DNA from: Psychrobacter sp. TAE2020 | Lineage (GTDB): Bacteria > Pseudomonadota > Gammaproteobacteria > Pseudomonadales > Moraxellaceae | DNA length: 64,000 nt | Direction of reading: 5' to 3' | NCBI RefSeq assembly: GCF_018919485.1 | Contig: NZ_JAHLMU010000001.1 | Span: 1,432,793-1,496,792 of the forward strand | Shown: in pieces, positions 54,433-64,000 of the stretch | Position numbering within the stretch: position 1 is the first letter of the stretch | Layout: the number at the start of each line of letters is the position of its first letter | Program-made: the position numbers and the translations under genes | The notes under the pieces: generated by a model | Seen by the model: only the letters and a program-made list of their open reading frames with translations | What the model was told of the DNA's origin: nothing | Database searches by the model: none

Positions 54433-56298
54433 ATGAACCAAACCACAGCCCATACCACAGCCAAACCGCAAGCCCTACCACTACGTAAAGACGTGCCCAC
54501 CCATCTAACGTGGGACATGACAGCCCTTTATGCCACGCCTGATGACTTTTATGCTGAGCTAGAGCAAGCAAGCCAACTTGCTGAGCAGCTTAGCAGTACT
54601 CAAATGCTAAGCTTAGGCGATGCCGCCAGTATCATTCGTTTGCTAGAGCTGTATGAGCGCTATCTTATCATTCTATCTAAAGCGGGTACTTATGCTGGGG
54701 CACAAAGCGCGGTTGACATGACCGACAGCGAGCTACAAATCCGCGCCCGCGACTTTGACTCAACCGTGGCTAAGCTTAATAGCCAAACCACTATTGTGCT
54801 GCAAACCCTCAAACAGGCCGATGAGACCTTATTAACCCAAGCCATTGACCTTAATGCCAAGTACAAGGCCTTTTTGACCGACTTACTAGCGCAAAAGCCC
54901 TACACCCTAAGCTTAGAGGTCGAGACAGCATTAGTCTCCTTATCACCAGTGTTAGACTTACCTTATAACAATTATGAGCAATGTAAGCTGGCCGACATGA
55001 GCTTTCCTGACTTCAAAGTTAATGACTCTGAAGGTAATACTAAAACCTATCCGCTTAGCTTTTCAGCCTTCGAAAACGAATACGAAAGTGATCCGCGCAC
55101 CGACTTTCGCCGCGCTGCTTTCAAAGCTTTTTCATCACGTTTACGTCAATCGCAGCACACCATCGCCAGCGACTATCTAGCTCAGGTCAAAAAAGAGAAA
55201 ATCCTCGCGGACATGCGCGGATTTGACTCGGTATTTGACTATCTATTGCACGAGCAAAAAGTCCCGCGCGCTATGTATGATGAACACATCGACACGATTA
55301 TGACTCATCTAGCTGAGCCGATGCGCCGCTATGCCCGCCTGCTACAAACGGCCAATGGCATCGATAAAATGACCTTTTCTGATCTAAAAGTGCCACTAGA
55401 TGCCAACTTCGTCGCCAAAGTCAGCATTGACGAGGCCCGTGACTATTGCGTGGATGCCTTAACGCTATTGGGCGATGATTATACTGACATGGTCAAGCGC
55501 TCATTTAGCGAGCGCTGGTATGACTTTGCACAAAACCAAGGCAAAAGCACCGGCGGATTTTGCGCCTCCCCTTATGGTGAGCACTCTTATATCTTACTAT
55601 CTTGGACCGAAAACCTAGGCGACGTCTTCACCCTCATTCACGAAATCGGTCACGCAGGGCACTTCTATAATGCAGGTCAGCAGCAAAATTACTTAAGCTA
55701 CGAGCCCTCGCTCTACTTTATCGAAGCCCCCTCCACCTGCAATGAGCTACTGCTTGGTCATCACTTATTAGAACAAAAGCAAGACAGCGCCTACCAGCGT
55801 TACGTCATCGCCTCGCTGCTATCCAACACCTACTATCACAATTTCGTTACCCATTACCTAGAAGCGCACTTTCAGCGTGAAGTCTACCGCGCTGTCGATG
55901 GTGGCAAAAATCTAAGCACCGAAGACTTACATGCCCTAAAAAAAGCCACCTTGCAACAGTTTTGGGGTGATACGGTAGAGATTGATGACGATGCCGCCCT
56001 CACTTGGATGCGCCAACCGCACTATTATTTGGGTTTATACTCTTATACTTACAGTGCTGGTCTCAGTATCGCCACCCAACTGTTTAAAAAGCTGCGTAGC
56101 GGTGACTCATTGAATGACAATATCATCGATGACTGGTTAGCGGTACTTCGTGCAGGCGGCAGCAAAACTCCAGCCGAGCTGACGCAAATGGTTGGCGTGG
56201 ATATAACCGACAAAGCCACTTTGATTGATACTATTGGCTTCATTAGTGAGTTGGTGGATCAGGCGATTGCGCTTACTGAGCAGATGCAAGAAGGGTAA
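54433..56298 (+). CDS. pepF: Oligoendopeptidase F, M3B family
   Basis: PepF cleaves short peptides in the cytoplasm. The start ATG 54433 follows AAGGA; an upstream ATG at 54403 has no such site. The 621-residue protein has the PepF N-terminal domain (about 1-200) and the M3 catalytic domain. The zinc motif is H403-E-I-G-H407 in TLIHEIGHAGHFYN, with the third ligand in FIEAPSTCNELLL. The substrate-binding GLYSYTYSAGLSIA segment is present. Length and motifs match the family. Confidence 0.95.
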   Translation: MNQTTAHTTAKPQALPLRKDVPTHLTWDMTALYATPDDFYAELEQASQLAEQLSSTQMLSLGDAASIIRLLELYERYLIILSKAGTYAGAQSAVDMTDSELQIRARDFDSTVAKLNSQTTIVLQTLKQADETLLTQAIDLNAKYKAFLTDLLAQKPYTLSLEVETALVSLSPVLDLPYNNYEQCKLADMSFPDFKVNDSEGNTKTYPLSFSAFENEYESDPRTDFRRAAFKAFSSRLRQSQHTIASDYLAQVKKEKILADMRGFDSVFDYLLHEQKVPRAMYDEHIDTIMTHLAEPMRRYARLLQTANGIDKMTFSDLKVPLDANFVAKVSIDEARDYCVDALTLLGDDYTDMVKRSFSERWYDFAQNQGKSTGGFCASPYGEHSYILLSWTENLGDVFTLIHEIGHAGHFYNAGQQQNYLSYEPSLYFIEAPSTCNELLLGHHLLEQKQDSAYQRYVIASLLSNTYYHNFVTHYLEAHFQREVYRAVDGGKNLSTEDLHALKKATLQQFWGDTVEIDDDAALTWMRQPHYYLGLYSYTYSAGLSIATQLFKKLRSGDSLNDNIIDDWLAVLRAGGSKTPAELTQMVGVDITDKATLIDTIGFISELVDQAIALTEQMQEG

Positions 56299-56310
56299 TC
56301 TTAGACAGTG

Positions 56311-56388
56311 CAGGGTTAAAAATCCAGCCTACGCAAACTTGCTTAATCTAGGTAAGGTTTAGCTTTTGTAGGCTGCGGCTTTAACCAA
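56311..56388. repeat. Palindromic intergenic repeat, copy F
   Basis: GGGTTAAAAATCCAGCCTAC and GTAGGCTGCGGCTTTAACC are imperfect inverted repeats. The left end matches the CTGGGTTAAAAACCCAGCC element at 21296-21315. It lies just after the pepF stop codon. Confidence 0.6.
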
Positions 56389-56725
56389 GCTTTGCTAGAT
56401 TTTCGAATCGTTTATGGCTTTTAGGAAGAGGGTACCAAAAACTCCGAAGGCGACTCATTATCTTTTGATTGGGTAACTAAACTTGGCTAAAATACCACGA
56501 GTAGATGCGTATGCTCAACACCTTCCTCAATCCGGATTATTAAGTTTCTTTTATTTTGAAATGGTGTTGGCAAGATGGCGACAAATTAATGACCTTTATT
56601 GATTTACCCGCCTTAAAAACTAAGGTGTTTGATAATATAAAAAATGATGTAGGCTAATCGAACTCCTCTATGCACACAAAGGGGAAAAGTCTATTGATTA
56701 AAAACCAGCCATAATGAGAAATTAA
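56389..56725. other. Non-coding gap between pepF and ftsK
   Basis: About 340 bp with no supported gene between convergent pepF and ftsK. No further structure recognised. Confidence 0.4.
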
Positions 56726-56759
56726 TGAAAAGGCAAATTATCTAATCGTAATTCGCCTT
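56726..56759 (-). terminator. Terminator after ftsK
   Basis: On the minus strand AAGGCGAATTA pairs with TAATTTGCCTT across an 8-base loop and is followed by TTTTC. Confidence 0.6.
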
Positions 56760-56789
56760 AACAGTAGCAAATAAAAGTTCGCTAAAACA

Positions 56790-59700
56790 CTACATTAGTA
56801 ATTCACGTTTACCACTTTTGCCCATCGAGCTGACTAGTCCAGCCTCTTCCATTGAGTCAACGATGCGGGCGGCACGGTTATAACCAATGCTAAATTTGCG
56901 TTGGATGCTCGAAGCTGACACTTTGCGGGTTTCCATAATAAAACCTACTGCCTCATTATACAGATCATCATCTTCGCCGGATGGACTACCAGTGCTACCG
57001 CCACCAGGACTAGACAGTTCAAAATTGCCAGCCATATTATCGATATAATCTGGGGCACCACGCTCGCGCCAAGCATCACAGACACTATTAACCTCTTCAT
57101 CACTAACATAAGCGCCATGTACCCGATCCGGCTCGATCTGTCCTGGCCCTAAGAATAACATATCACCATTACCTAGCATGTCCTCAGCGCCACCGCTATC
57201 GAGGATAGTACGAGAATCGACTTTTGAGTTCACTCGCAAAGCGGCACGCACCGGAATATTCGCTTTAATCAAACCAGTAATGACATCAACAGAGGGACGC
57301 TGAGTCGCTAGAATTAAGTGAATACCTGCTGCCCGCGACTTTTGCGCCAAGCGGGTGATTAGTTCTTCGGCTTGCTTACCAACTTGCATAATCATATCAG
57401 CAAATTCGTCAGCGACGATTACGATCATCGGTAGAGTCTTCAGCTTAGGAGCTTGGCTGATACTCACATTATCGTTAGGTCGCCATAACGGATCTAACAT
57501 CGGGTTGCCGGCCTGTTCAGCGGCAATGACTTTTTTATTGAACTCGTTAAGCTTACGCACTTTGAGCAAACTCATCAGCTGATAACGGCGCTCCATCTCG
57601 GCCACACACCATGACAAGCTACTAGCGGCTTCGGTCATATCGGTGACTACAGGAGTCAATAAATGCGGAATATCATTATAATTAGCCAGCTCCAGCTGCT
57701 TAGGGTCAATTAAGATAAGGCGCAGCTCATTAGGGGTATATTTGAGCAGCATCGATAGTAGCATAGCGTTGACTAGTACTGATTTACCAGAGCCAGTCGT
57801 CCCAGCAACTAGCATATGTGGCGCGCGTGCCAAATCAGTAATAATCGCCTTGCCCCCGATGTCTTTACCCATAGCCATACTGATTTGAGCGCTAGAGTCT
57901 TTGAACTTTTCGGTGTCTAGTAGTTCAATCAAGCGTACCATTTCACGCTGTTTATTCGGTACTTCAATACCAATGTACGGCTTACCTGGAATAACTTCGA
58001 CTACTCGTAGCGACGCCATCGATAATGAACGTGCTAAGTCGCGTGAGATACCAGTGACTTTGCTAGCTTTTATGCCAGCAGCCAAATCAACCTCAAAGCG
58101 AGTCACTACTGGCCCCGGAATAGCATTGACTACGTTGGCTTTGACATTGAACTCTTGTAGCTTAATCTCTAACAACTCTGATAACTGCTCAAGCTCAGCC
58201 TCAGTATAGCTAGGCTGACGGTTAGGATCAGGTTTATCAAGGATAGCTATCGAGGGAATAGGTGACAAGCTAGCGCGATACGCAGCTGTTTGCATTGATC
58301 TTGAGCGCGTAGTAAAAGCCGCATCATCATGGATAGCTGCCATCGTTGGCACCGGCATATCATCAACTGTGCTGTAGTCTTCAGGCATCATATCCTCGAT
58401 ATGATTACTAGAATCTCCATCAGGTACCGCAAAGCTGAAAGTTGGCTTAACGTCAGCCGTAGGCGCAGCTTTTGGATCGGATGGTGGCGTATTAGTCGGT
58501 GTCATATCAACGGTTGTTGAATGTTGCTCAGTGCTAAGAGCTGCTGACTTTATTTGCGCCTCAGTTTCTGATGGTACTATGATTCGCACTTTTCTTGCTA
58601 CAGTTGGCTGCACTAGAGCTGCTGTGATCTCCTGCTCTAACGCCGTAGTACTGGCACTCTCTACGGTGTTAATAGCGGCGGCGCTAATAGCAGCTGGACT
58701 GCTTACAACTGCACTATCTATCGCTGACGAGTTGCTGAAGGTATCGGTGCTATCTGTTGCTGCCGAGCCTTGTTCTACATAGCTTGGTTCTACATAGCTT
58801 TCTTCTACAGAGTTATACTCAGCCAGATCATCGACTGGCATTGCTTGATCCGACACTGACTCGACCGGTGCTGATTGACTAGCATCAGCAAATCCAGAAT
58901 TCAAAAACTCGGGGCTTGAGGGAACTGTTAAAGACTCCATTGCCTGCTGGTCGGTGGCGAATTGATTGGTCAATAAATCATCGACCATATTCGGATCGTT
59001 CCAAGCAAAGCTTGGCTCAACTTTGCGTAGAGGTGCGACTGAAGAGCTGGCGACCGTTGGATTTAAATTAGTATTGTTGTTACTGAAATTATCGTTGCTA
59101 GCATTCTCTTTACTAATACTGTTGCTAGCCTTTGTATTAGCATTGCTGTTAGGCATAACCGTTGCCGTTTGCAAATTATCATTCCGCATTCTACTATTGG
59201 CTGCTGCTTCTGTAGCTGCTGCCATAGAGGCCTTAACACTCTCGCCCAATCCTGACTTAGTTAAGAAGTCGGTTAATACATTACCAAAGCGACTTTGCTT
59301 ATGCGTCTCTGGCGCTGTGGATAGCTGAGTAGCATCCAGCTCAAGTGGCAACTGACCGAAATCTAGTTTACTACGCTTCATCTTGCTAGTCACTAAATCA
59401 TCTTTAGCCGTTACAGACTTATCGCCAAGGTTAGTGCCTTGTTGTGGCAGATCGTCAGCTACAGTAATAGACGACTGAGAACTCGCTGTCACTCTCAACC
59501 CCGAACCTAACCAAGACAGACGAGTTAATTTATAATAAAGCGCTTGCCAATGAATATTAAAGGCAAAAGTGGCGGTAATAATAACGAATACCGTCAAGAA
59601 TGCCATGCTGCCCCACTTTGATAGTAGGTGCGCTAAACGGGCTTGTAGCTCTAGACCTATGATGCCACCAGCTACCCCTTGTAGACCAGTAGATATAGGA

Positions 59701-60077
59701 TCTACTACTTGCTGAATCAATGCGATCAACTGTGCAAACAAGGCACTAGCGCTTAACAGCAAGAATACGTAAGCCACTAAACGCAATAACCAAAACGTCG
59801 GTTTGTTATCCCACCAAATCAAGATAGACTCATACACTAAAAACGCTAGTAACCACCACGCGCCAAAGCCAAAAAAGCTATACAATAAGTCAGATAACCA
59901 AGCGCCCATCGCCCCACCCATATTGTTGATGGTGGTCATATCGCTACTGATATGTGACCAGCTAGGATCGTTACCAGTATAAGTCAACAAAATGACAAAC
60001 AGATAAACTGCCACCATTAGACCTAAAATAGTAAATATCCCTTTTTTTAAATAATCGATAGTCGCTGCTGATATCAC
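56790..60077 (-). CDS. ftsK: DNA translocase FtsK
   Basis: FtsK anchors at the division septum and pumps chromosome DNA toward dif for resolution. The 1095-residue protein has four to five N-terminal membrane helices (about 10-195). A long acidic Ser/Thr/Asn-rich linker follows (about 200-620). The RecA-like motor has Walker A VAGTTGSGKSVLVNAMLLS (about 755-773) and ILIDPKQLELANY, then TLPMIVIVADEFADMIM and LILATQRPSVDVITGLIKAN. The C-terminal winged-helix gamma domain (VSASSIQRKFSIGYNRAARI) reads KOPS-type sequences. The start is GTG. The linker has a short tandem duplication, SYVEPSYVEQ. Confidence 0.97.
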   Translation of the reverse strand: MISAATIDYLKKGIFTILGLMVAVYLFVILLTYTGNDPSWSHISSDMTTINNMGGAMGAWLSDLLYSFFGFGAWWLLAFLVYESILIWWDNKPTFWLLRLVAYVFLLLSASALFAQLIALIQQVVDPISTGLQGVAGGIIGLELQARLAHLLSKWGSMAFLTVFVIITATFAFNIHWQALYYKLTRLSWLGSGLRVTASSQSSITVADDLPQQGTNLGDKSVTAKDDLVTSKMKRSKLDFGQLPLELDATQLSTAPETHKQSRFGNVLTDFLTKSGLGESVKASMAAATEAAANSRMRNDNLQTATVMPNSNANTKASNSISKENASNDNFSNNNTNLNPTVASSSVAPLRKVEPSFAWNDPNMVDDLLTNQFATDQQAMESLTVPSSPEFLNSGFADASQSAPVESVSDQAMPVDDLAEYNSVEESYVEPSYVEQGSAATDSTDTFSNSSAIDSAVVSSPAAISAAAINTVESASTTALEQEITAALVQPTVARKVRIIVPSETEAQIKSAALSTEQHSTTVDMTPTNTPPSDPKAAPTADVKPTFSFAVPDGDSSNHIEDMMPEDYSTVDDMPVPTMAAIHDDAAFTTRSRSMQTAAYRASLSPIPSIAILDKPDPNRQPSYTEAELEQLSELLEIKLQEFNVKANVVNAIPGPVVTRFEVDLAAGIKASKVTGISRDLARSLSMASLRVVEVIPGKPYIGIEVPNKQREMVRLIELLDTEKFKDSSAQISMAMGKDIGGKAIITDLARAPHMLVAGTTGSGKSVLVNAMLLSMLLKYTPNELRLILIDPKQLELANYNDIPHLLTPVVTDMTEAASSLSWCVAEMERRYQLMSLLKVRKLNEFNKKVIAAEQAGNPMLDPLWRPNDNVSISQAPKLKTLPMIVIVADEFADMIMQVGKQAEELITRLAQKSRAAGIHLILATQRPSVDVITGLIKANIPVRAALRVNSKVDSRTILDSGGAEDMLGNGDMLFLGPGQIEPDRVHGAYVSDEEVNSVCDAWRERGAPDYIDNMAGNFELSSPGGGSTGSPSGEDDDLYNEAVGFIMETRKVSASSIQRKFSIGYNRAARIVDSMEEAGLVSSMGKSGKRELLM

Positions 60078-61656
<1,579 letters not shown>

Positions 61657-61658
61657 AA

Positions 61659-62495
61659 GTGCGCGAATCGTCCGCTAGCATTGTTGGTCACGCTGACAAT
61701 AATGGGCATTTTACCCCTGAGACGGTTACTAATACTCTCAAAAATCTTGGGCGCTATGACTTTCCAAATCCGATAGCTGTCGATCCTGACGGTATCGGTA
61801 TCATAGCTGTGGGCGCTGATTTAGCGCCTGAAACCCTTATATCTGCTTATGCGCGTGGATTATTCCCGTGGTTTAATGAAGATGAACCTATTGCTTGGTG
61901 GTGTCCTGACCCTCGTTGCGTGATAGTGCCATCTGATTATCAGCCAAGTAAATCGTTACTTAAGCAAGCCAAACGTGAGCGCTGGCAATTAACGGTTAAT
62001 CAAGCTTTTGATGAAGTTATACAGGCTTGTAGCTTACCACGCTGTGATGGCTTCAATGACCAGCAGCCTGAAGGCGAGCACACTTGGATTCACGCTGAGA
62101 TGATTGAGGCTTATAACCAGCTACACGACTATGGGTTCGCTCATAGTATTGAAGTTTGGGATGCCGATAGACAGCTGATTGGTGGCCTATATGGCTTGAA
62201 GATTGGTAACATTTACTTCGGTGAATCAATGTTTCATACCGCCTCTAATGCTTCTAAAATAGCCTTTTGGGGCCTGATGCGTTTATGCGAACAAAGCGAG
62301 GTGGCATTAGTAGATTGTCAGTTACCTAATGATCATTTACTGAGCTTAGGAGCTATAACAATGACACGTAAAGACTTCTTGACTCAGCTGGATGACTTGA
62401 TCGCTAGTCCTTCAGTAAAATGGCAGCGCAGCTCGCATAAGCCATTAGCCGTTACTCAGTTAGATACTGCTGCACCTTGGCAGTTGCAGGACTGA
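61659..62495 (+). CDS. aat: Leucyl/phenylalanyl-tRNA-protein transferase
   Basis: Aat adds Leu or Phe to proteins with N-terminal Arg or Lys, marking them for ClpAP via ClpS. The 278-residue protein shows AYARGLFPWFNEDEPIAWWC, PDPRCVI, HTWIHAEMIEAYNQLHDYGF, AHSIEVWD, GLKIGNIYFGESMFHTASNASKIAF and VDCQLPNDHLLSLGA. Start is GTG two bases after the trxB stop. The N-terminal 25 residues are variable. It forms an operon with trxB. Confidence 0.96.
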   Translation: MRESSASIVGHADNNGHFTPETVTNTLKNLGRYDFPNPIAVDPDGIGIIAVGADLAPETLISAYARGLFPWFNEDEPIAWWCPDPRCVIVPSDYQPSKSLLKQAKRERWQLTVNQAFDEVIQACSLPRCDGFNDQQPEGEHTWIHAEMIEAYNQLHDYGFAHSIEVWDADRQLIGGLYGLKIGNIYFGESMFHTASNASKIAFWGLMRLCEQSEVALVDCQLPNDHLLSLGAITMTRKDFLTQLDDLIASPSVKWQRSSHKPLAVTQLDTAAPWQLQD

Positions 62496-62615
62496 AGTTG
62501 CGGTTTTAAAGAAGCTAGTTATTTACATTACTTGCCATTATTGAAGTTTTAAATGAGCTTTTTATAGCTAGTTGTATGACTTTTGCATAAACTATTATGA
62601 TAATAAGGTTCGCAC

Positions 62616-63059
62616 ATGACAGCAGATACCTCATTTTTACTCATCGGTAAATTAGCTAGCCAAGCTAATACTACCAAAGATACTGTGCGTCATTATGATG
62701 AACTCGGCCTGCTAAAATCCCGCAAGCGCCAAGCAGGATCGCGGTTTTATACTGAGTTCCATCCTGAATGTATCGAGCGTATTGAGTTGATCAAAAGTGC
62801 GCAAGCAATTGGGTTTACTTTGACTGAAATCAAAGATAGTCTTAATGATTATTATGACGGTTATCTTAATCTTAATGAGCAACTTTTGCTTACTGAACAA
62901 AAGCTTGAGCAAGTTAAAAAACAACAAGACACTGTCAACCTGATGGTTGAGCTGTTGTCCCAGCGCATTACTACACTTCAGCAGATGAAGGAAGATGACA
63001 GTTATATTTTTAATACTAAAAAAAGTAAAAACTCACCTCTATCACTGCCTCCTTGTTAA
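62616..63059 (+). CDS. MerR family transcriptional regulator
   Basis: The 147-residue protein has a MerR winged helix-turn-helix (IGKLASQANTTKDTVRHYDE, LGLLKSRKRQAGSRFYTEF, about 9-48). A second part follows (IELIKSAQAIGFTLTEIKDS), and then a dimerisation coiled coil (EQLLLTEQKLEQVKKQQD). No conserved metal-binding Cys pattern is seen; the only Cys near the C-terminus is in the tail. It is not close to a recognisable target operon except perhaps trxB-aat upstream. The inducer is unknown. Confidence 0.9.
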   Translation: MTADTSFLLIGKLASQANTTKDTVRHYDELGLLKSRKRQAGSRFYTEFHPECIERIELIKSAQAIGFTLTEIKDSLNDYYDGYLNLNEQLLLTEQKLEQVKKQQDTVNLMVELLSQRITTLQQMKEDDSYIFNTKKSKNSPLSLPPC

Positions 63060-63144
63060 GCTGTTGCTATCACTCTGTCTCATAATAGAATAGGCACTGT
63101 AATAGAATAGGTCTTATAACAAAACCTACCTCATTTTTCTATAA

Positions 63145-63624
63145 CTATAACTGAAGCTGCATTATTAATGCATCTATAGCTGGCTGCTGAGGCTGTTGAT
63201 AATAGCCTTGGCGCTGATGAATTACCTTAAACCCTTGCTGCTGATATAAAGCTATTGCTGCTCCATTATCAGCTCTGACTTCTAATAATAAGCTTTCAGC
63301 TTGCTGCTGTTGTAGCTGCTTATTTAATCTAATAAACAGCTGTGAAGCTATGCCTTGGCGCTGATACTCTAGGTGAGTACCTATCCGCAATATCTCTGCT
63401 TGCTCAAACACCACTTGATACAGACAGTATCCTACGACTACGACCTTATTGTCGTCTGCTCTAGTGACAACTAACAAGCTAATACTTGGTTGTGCAAGCA
63501 GATCGCTTAATACCTGATAGTCCCAAGCATCTTGCGCTTGGATAATGCCTTCAATAGCAGCGACTGCTCGTATATCAGCTTGGTTTTCAGTGCTAGCGCC
63601 TGATAACTGCTTCATAGTCAGCAT
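63145..63624 (-). CDS. rimI: Ribosomal-protein-alanine N-acetyltransferase (RimI-like GNAT)
   Basis: This GNAT acetyltransferase is predicted to acetylate the N-terminus of ribosomal protein S18. The start ATG 63624 follows AAGGAAGG; the frame extends ten codons upstream. The 159-residue protein has VVVGYCLYQVVFEQAEILRI, the acetyl-CoA P-loop YQRQGIASQLFIRLN, and LLLEVRADNGAAIALYQQQGFKVIHQRQGYY split over two segments. These are typical of RimI, but other GNATs of this group look similar. It is Gln-rich in the middle. Confidence 0.85.
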   Translation of the reverse strand: MLTMKQLSGASTENQADIRAVAAIEGIIQAQDAWDYQVLSDLLAQPSISLLVVTRADDNKVVVVGYCLYQVVFEQAEILRIGTHLEYQRQGIASQLFIRLNKQLQQQQAESLLLEVRADNGAAIALYQQQGFKVIHQRQGYYQQPQQPAIDALIMQLQL

Positions 63625-63856
63625 TGACCTTCCTTTCTTATTGTTATCATTCAAATACAGTCAGTCCACTCAAGATTTGGCACAGAGTCACTGGCATAAG
63701 ATTGCGCCTGCGTCAGTTATATTATACTTCTAGCCAGAAAATTTATATCAACAACTCGCAATATACTATTTATAAATAGGATTGACTATATTATCCATTT
63801 GAGCTTTTATGGCGAATAATAAAGCTAAAGCAATTAGTTTAACATTTTTCTATCCC

Positions 63857-63893
63857 ACAAAAAAAGCCACCCGCAATAAAGAGAGTGGCTTTT
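63857..63893 (-). terminator. Rho-independent terminator after tuf
   Basis: On the minus strand AAAAGCCAC pairs with GTGGCTTTT and is followed by TTTTTG. It lies about 35 bp beyond the tuf stop codon. Confidence 0.85.
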
Positions 63894-63929
63894 GACTAAC
63901 TGATTAAGCGTTAACCCAGAGGTTAAGTC

Positions 63930-64000
63930 TTAAACGTTTACGTTAGCAACAACACCAGCGCCTACAGTACGGCCGCCTTCACGAATAGCGAAGCGAAGAC
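63930..64000 (-). CDS. tuf: Elongation factor Tu, C-terminal end (runs off window)
   Basis: On the minus strand the last 22 codons read LRFAIREGGRTVGAGVVANV then NV and TAA at 63930-63932. This is the highly conserved C-terminus of EF-Tu, the aminoacyl-tRNA carrier of translation. The rest lies outside the window. The call is very strong despite the short length. Confidence 0.92.
   Translation of the reverse strand, partial: LRFAIREGGRTVGAGVVANVNV

Overview
The window is a stretch of Gram-negative gammaproteobacterial chromosome. Low to moderate GC, many lipoproteins, DapC/GlnD/MetH/RlmH/Aat/FtsK-type housekeeping genes and Ser/Asn/Thr-rich insertions in conserved enzymes all suggest Moraxellaceae, most likely Psychrobacter. 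That name is an inference from protein recognition, not from a database search.

Layout. 1-2900: the end of a cytochrome c5-like gene, tRNA-Arg(CCG), a Sel1-repeat protein with near-identical 108-bp repeats, and a decayed IS3-family transposase. 2.9-12 kb: CobB sirtuin, adenine deaminase, a LemA/TPM envelope operon, an AGCS sodium:amino-acid symporter and two fasciclin lipoproteins. 12.5-17.6 kb: metH and a BASS-family transporter, followed by a decayed second copy of the metH 3' end. 17.7-21.7 kb is the clearest accessory region. It holds a tightly packed three-gene cassette: a predicted PD-(D/E)XK nuclease of unfamiliar architecture plus two small paralogous proteins. It also holds three copies of a 47-54-residue zinc-binding DUF2256-type gene (one broken by an amber codon), a methyltransferase and several palindromic repeats. 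21.9-31.5 kb: a likely operon of a membrane OB-fold protein (YqiJ-like), a flotillin and a 2119-residue AAA+ protein. 31.7-35.4 kb: a TolB-like lipoprotein, a META-domain lipoprotein, and a secreted lipase gene interrupted by two in-frame TAG codons.

35.9-64 kb is ordinary core genome: map, glnD, dapC, a CBS/DUF294 nucleotidyltransferase with its exonuclease partner, a PBP4-type dacB with a long low-complexity insert, DUF421 and DUF2147 proteins, rlmH, a LigB-type dioxygenase, an amidase, a NAPE-PLD-like hydrolase, pepF, ftsK, trxB-aat, a MerR regulator, rimI and the end of tuf.

The best candidate for an undescribed system is the 17681-19830 cassette. Its flanks are decayed duplicates of neighbouring genes (metH tail on one side, broken DUF2256 gene on the other), which suggests insertion by duplication or recombination. 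The flotillin/AAA+ operon is a second, partly known but functionally unresolved system.
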